Below are positions 7,383-13,036 of a stretch of 13,036 nucleotides of DNA, piece by piece (within the stretch, counting starts at the first letter, position 1; each line of letters starts with the position of its first letter). The stretch comes from an uncultured Acidobacteriota bacterium. Its GTDB lineage: Bacteria; Acidobacteriota; Vicinamibacteria; Vicinamibacterales; SCN-69-37. Both the position numbers and the translations under genes were made by a program. The notes under the pieces are model-generated. The model was not told the origin of the DNA. It did no database searches and saw nothing but the letters and a program-made list of their open reading frames with translations. The stretch lies in NCBI GenBank assembly GCA_937880585.1, contig CALFMR010000346.1, positions 1-13,036 of the forward strand. Direction: 5' to 3'.

Positions 7383-7388
7383 ATTGTA
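7383..7388 (-). promoter_or_regulatory. TACAAT -10-like box upstream of the DHS-like gene
   Basis: Minus-strand GTACAATCGC directly follows the treY stop codon (7393-7391) and lies about 112 bases before the DHS-like ATG. It matches 5/6 of the -10 consensus. No -35 at normal spacing is seen. It resembles the boxes at 4373 and 10226. Confidence 0.4.
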
Positions 7389-7390
7389 CT

Positions 7391-10189
7391 CTATCTCTCC
7401 AATACTGCGATCGGTAGATCCGCGAAGATCTCTGCGAGCCGCGCGTTCGTCGCCGGCACGTGCGCGTCGGTGAGGATGTTCGTGAGTGGTGCGCCGCCGC
7501 CGAGATCGATCGTCGTGTCGTCCCACGCCGCGCCCACCGGCGGCCAGCCGACGGGTGCCGCCAACCTCGGCACGATGACGACGACGTAACGTCGCCGGCC
7601 GCCGCGGGTGAAAGCGACGACGCGGCTTGCATGCACGCCGTGGGCGGCGAGTGGCCGGTACTCGCCGCGGCCGAACACGCTCGGCCGGCGCGCACGTAGT
7701 CGGAGTAAGTCGCGCGTGAGCCGAAGCTTGATCGCGCCGTCCTCCCACGCGCCGAGGAGATCCGTCCACGAACGCGCGTCGAGCCCCTCGGCGAGTGCGA
7801 GCCGGCGCGCGTAGTCGACCGGCCGCCGGTTGTCGGGATCGACGAGCGAGAAATCCCAGATCTCCTGACCTTGATAGATGTCCGGCACGCCCGGTGCCGT
7901 CAGCTTGATCGCCACCTGCGCGAGCGAGACGGTCATGCCGAGCTCGGCCACACGCCGCGCGCGCGGCCGAATCGACGCGAGAAACCCGTCTGGCGTGTCG
8001 TCGCGCAGGATGGCGGCGATGAAGCGCTCGACCGCGGCAATCCATTCGGCGTTCGGCTGCTGCCACGAGCTGTGGACGTGCGCTTCGTTGGCGGCTTTCG
8101 CCGCGTACGCGCTCAGCCGATCGGAGAGATCGCCCAACGACCCGTCGTCGCCGAGCGGCCAGATGCCGACGATGGCCTGATAGAGACGCAGTTCTTCCGC
8201 CGGATCGGGCGCTTCGACGCCGTCGACGATCGTCTTGTGACGACGGTTCCTCGTCGTCCACTCGCGCACCCACGCGTCCCACTCGGTGGGAATCCCGGAG
8301 AGCGCGTAGAGCCGCGCGCGCGTGTCCTCGCCGAGCTTCGTGTCGTGCGTCATCGTCGCGACGAGCGCATGCGGCGTTGCCGCGCCGCGGGCGGCCGCGC
8401 GGACGTGGAAGCGGTCGACGTCCTCGCCGAAGCGATCGGGATCGCTGCCGACTTCGTTGAGCGCGATGAAGCGCGTGTAGGTGTAGAAGGCCGTGTCCTC
8501 GACGGCCTTCGCCATGACCGCGCCCGTGTGCTGCTGCACGGTCAGTGCCCAGCGCGCGACCGCGTCGCGATACTCGCGCGCCGCTTCGGCCGGCGGATAG
8601 TCGCCCGTGAGCGCGTCACGCACGAAACCGATGACCTCGGCGTTCGCGAGCGGATGCCGTCGAACGGCACGCGCGGCAGCCGCATCGATAGCGGCCCGAT
8701 CGGCTGGCGCAACGGGCTCCTCGATGCGACGGTACGTCCGGTAGACGCGCAGGTGCGCGACGATCTCGCGCACGGCCACCCGTAGCTCGTGCTCAGATAG
8801 ATCGCGCCATCGTCGATCCTGCTGGACGAGCTCGGCGAGGCGCGCCGCCAGGATCGTCGCCGTATTCGACAACGCGTCGTCGAGCAGCGCCTGTTTGGCG
8901 GCAAGCGCCTCGGCCTGGAACGATCCCCGACGTCCCGTGAGGTCGGCAAACAGGCGGCTGAATGTCTCTTCAGCGGCGGGATCCACGAAGAGTCCCGCGA
9001 GATCGCGAATGAAGTCGTAGCCCGTGGTCCCGTGCGTGCGCCATCCGGCCGGCAGCCGTTCGTCGCCCGCGAAAATCTTTTCGACGACGACGTAGAGCGG
9101 CGAAAGACTCGGGGCGACGCGGCGCGCGAGCGTCTGCAGACGATCGAGATATTGATCCGGATCCCAGAGTCCGTCGATGTGATCGATACGCAGGCCGTGA
9201 ACGTCGCCGTGCGCGAGGAGCTCGGCGACGAGCGCATGGCTGTCGCGAAAAACCTCGCGATGTTCCATGCGCAGACCGACGAGCGAGTCGATCGTGAAGA
9301 AACGACGATAGGTCGACTCGTGCGCGCCCGTCTGCCAGCGCGCCAGCCGGTAGTGCTGCTGGTCGAGCAACGCGTCGAGCTCGTCGAAGGTCGCCGGATC
9401 GCCGGGCGTGCCGTTGATTGCCGTCAGCCGCGTGTCGATCGCGTGCCGCAAATCCGCGCGCGAGTGGACGAGCGTCGCGAGCGACGTTTTGAGCGCCGTG
9501 AGGCGCCTCGCCCGCGCGGCCGTGTGCCGGCGCCGCCGGCGTGTGGGGCGCCCGGCGAGGGTCGATGCGGCACGAAGCCACGTCGTCAGACTGTCGCGTG
9601 TGTCGGCGTCGATCGCCGCATGCTGCGCGACGGGCGCGAGCACTGCGATGTACGTCGCGAGATTCAGCGGAAACGTCGTCTGGCCGTACGCGACGACGAG
9701 CTCGGCGTCGAGATAGGCCGTACGGAGCTTGCCCGCTTCGAGCACGCGGCCGTAGTGATCTTCGAGCAGCGGAAGATGGATGCGACCATCGCGCGGGCTG
9801 TTCCAGAAGATGTCGAAGAACCGCGCGTGCGGCGACGCGCGGCCCGACTCGAGTACGTCGCGCCACCAGCGGTTGAATGGCCCGTCGATGCCCATGTGGT
9901 TCGGCACGAAGTCGAGCAGCACGCCGAGGCCGGATTCGCGGAGACGCGCCGACAAACGATCGAAGCCTTCGCGGCCGCCGAGATCGGCATCGAGCCGGCG
10001 GTAGTCGTTGACGTCGTAACCGTGCAGGCTGCCGGGCGCCGAGAGCAGGATCGGCGAGAGATACACGGTATCGACGCCGAGCCCGGCCAGATACGGCGCC
10101 AACGCCGCCGCGTCGTCGAAGGTGAACGCGCGGTGAAGCTGCAGGCGGTACGTGGCCCGCGGCACGCGCCCGGCGGCGGAGAGGGGCAT
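7391..10189 (-). CDS. treY: Malto-oligosyltrehalose synthase (TreY, GH13)
   Basis: This 932-residue protein opens with PRATYRLQLHRAFTFDDAA, the signature start of TreY, then YLSPIL..PGSLHGYDVND, LLDFVPNHMGI and NRWWRDVLE. GH13 catalytic regions are visible: GLRIDHIDG (nucleophile Asp336), YVVVEKIFAGDE (acid/base Glu370) and MTHDTKLGEDTRARL (His615, Asp616). TreY turns the reducing-end alpha-1,4 bond of maltodextrins into an alpha-1,1 bond, giving maltooligosyl trehalose, which TreZ then cuts to release trehalose. It acts in the cytoplasm. Length is at the upper end for the family, partly from an Arg-rich insert near residues 218-232. Neither treZ nor treX lies in the window. ATG 10189 has no well-spaced ribosome binding site, only GAGG one base upstream. 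A TAGCAT box ends five bases before it, which could give a nearly leaderless transcript. A GTG eight codons in is the other possible start. Confidence 0.95.
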   Translation of the reverse strand: MPLSAAGRVPRATYRLQLHRAFTFDDAAALAPYLAGLGVDTVYLSPILLSAPGSLHGYDVNDYRRLDADLGGREGFDRLSARLRESGLGVLLDFVPNHMGIDGPFNRWWRDVLESGRASPHARFFDIFWNSPRDGRIHLPLLEDHYGRVLEAGKLRTAYLDAELVVAYGQTTFPLNLATYIAVLAPVAQHAAIDADTRDSLTTWLRAASTLAGRPTRRRRRHTAARARRLTALKTSLATLVHSRADLRHAIDTRLTAINGTPGDPATFDELDALLDQQHYRLARWQTGAHESTYRRFFTIDSLVGLRMEHREVFRDSHALVAELLAHGDVHGLRIDHIDGLWDPDQYLDRLQTLARRVAPSLSPLYVVVEKIFAGDERLPAGWRTHGTTGYDFIRDLAGLFVDPAAEETFSRLFADLTGRRGSFQAEALAAKQALLDDALSNTATILAARLAELVQQDRRWRDLSEHELRVAVREIVAHLRVYRTYRRIEEPVAPADRAAIDAAAARAVRRHPLANAEVIGFVRDALTGDYPPAEAAREYRDAVARWALTVQQHTGAVMAKAVEDTAFYTYTRFIALNEVGSDPDRFGEDVDRFHVRAAARGAATPHALVATMTHDTKLGEDTRARLYALSGIPTEWDAWVREWTTRNRRHKTIVDGVEAPDPAEELRLYQAIVGIWPLGDDGSLGDLSDRLSAYAAKAANEAHVHSSWQQPNAEWIAAVERFIAAILRDDTPDGFLASIRPRARRVAELGMTVSLAQVAIKLTAPGVPDIYQGQEIWDFSLVDPDNRRPVDYARRLALAEGLDARSWTDLLGAWEDGAIKLRLTRDLLRLRARRPSVFGRGEYRPLAAHGVHASRVVAFTRGGRRRYVVVIVPRLAAPVGWPPVGAAWDDTTIDLGGGAPLTNILTDAHVPATNARLAEIFADLPIAVLER

Positions 10190-10194
10190 GCCTC

Positions 10195-10200
10195 ATGCTA
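10195..10200 (-). promoter_or_regulatory. Possible treY -10 box, nearly leaderless
   Basis: TAGCAT on the minus strand ends five bases before the treY ATG, the spacing at which transcription would begin on or beside the A of the start codon. Only 4 of 6 bases match TATAAT, and no -35 is clear. Confidence 0.25.
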
Positions 10201-10225
10201 CCGGGCCGGCCTCGCCGGGATCGGC

Positions 10226-10231
10226 TAAAAT
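10226..10231 (+). promoter_or_regulatory. TAAAAT -10 box upstream of the histidine kinase
   Basis: GGCTAAAATCGCCCG has a 5/6 match to TATAAT and closely resembles the box at 4373 (CTATAATTGCCCG). No -35 at 17 bp is visible. It would start a transcript near 10238, leaving a leader of about 104 bases before the TTG start. This is one reason to reject the ATG at 10195. Confidence 0.45.
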
Positions 10232-10269
10232 CGCCCGTTGCGGCTCGATTGCCGTTGCCTTGGCGCAGG

Positions 10270-10309
10270 GTTCGAAATTTCGAAGTTCAGAGCTCGAAGT
10301 TCGAAGTTG
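10270..10309 (+). repeat. TTCGAA-rich repeat tract with 14-bp palindrome in the kinase leader
   Basis: Several copies of TTCGAA(G/A)TT follow one another. TTCGAAATTTCGAA (10271-10284) is a perfect 14-bp palindrome. CAGAGC separates it from a second pair of TCGAAGT units (10294-10307). Its composition is unlike the surrounding GC-rich DNA. It may be an operator, an RNA structure, or a dispersed low-complexity repeat. Confidence 0.6.
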
Positions 10310-10330
10310 CCAAGGCTCTAGACACAGAAC

Positions 10331-10335
10331 GGAGG
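10331..10335 (+). promoter_or_regulatory. Ribosome binding site that decides the kinase start
   Basis: GGAGG six bases before TTG 10342. Neither the ATG at 10195 nor any other in-frame start upstream has such a site. With this start the protein begins MASRQVRLSS directly before its first membrane segment, as expected for sensor kinases. Confidence 0.65.
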
Positions 10336-10341
10336 CGTTCG

Positions 10342-13029
<2,688 letters not shown>

Positions 13030-13036
13030 GGACAGG

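Noticed and set aside
9032..10228. 398-codon plus-strand frame opposite treY
   Set aside because: No recognisable motif, and it overlaps the strongly supported treY N-terminus; composition is that of a shadow frame.

Overview
The window is GC-rich, uses codons with strong G/C preference in the third position, and reads like the chromosome of a bacterium from a large-genome soil lineage. An acidobacterium, possibly Vicinamibacteria-like, is my best guess. The reasons are a carboxypeptidase-regulatory (TonB-receptor-like) N-terminus, a bacterial deoxyhypusine-synthase-like gene, TreY and a large hybrid sensor kinase. This placement is inference, not a database result.

Layout. (1) Bases 1-357 hold the middle of an MltB-type lytic transglycosylase that stops abruptly. 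It faces, tail to tail, the equally truncated start of an exported protein on the minus strand (about 360-689). Both look cut at one junction near 338-360. (2) A 194-bp gap leads into a complete single-chain pyruvate carboxylase (884-4348, +). (3) After a gap holding a perfect TATAAT, an inner-membrane CDP-alcohol phosphatidyltransferase-family protein follows (4432-5127, +). (4) A non-coding stretch carries an IS5-family (IS427-like) insertion sequence, exactly 5305-6150. It has 17-bp perfect terminal inverted repeats and a TA target duplication. Its transposase (minus strand) needs two opposite frame changes to read through. (5) Two minus-strand genes follow: treY, maltooligosyl trehalose synthase (10189-7391), and downstream of it a deoxyhypusine-synthase-like enzyme (7271-6300) with its own strong ribosome binding site and a TACAAT box. 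(6) Divergent from treY is a full hybrid histidine kinase (10342-13029, +) with sensor, PAS, HisKA, HATPase and receiver domains. It most likely starts at a TTG codon.

How the genes work together: no single pathway joins them. Pyruvate carboxylase supplies oxaloacetate, TreY begins trehalose formation from glycogen or maltodextrin (its partner TreZ is not in the window), the CDP-alcohol transferase acts in phospholipid-like head-group chemistry, the DHS-like enzyme probably does aminobutyl-transfer (polyamine) chemistry, and the kinase senses an unknown signal. I do not see a clear new defence or mobile system. The best leads are the truncated-gene junction, the doubly frameshifted transposase, the variant phosphotransferase motif, the bacterial DHS homologue, and a repeated -10-like motif upstream of three of the genes.
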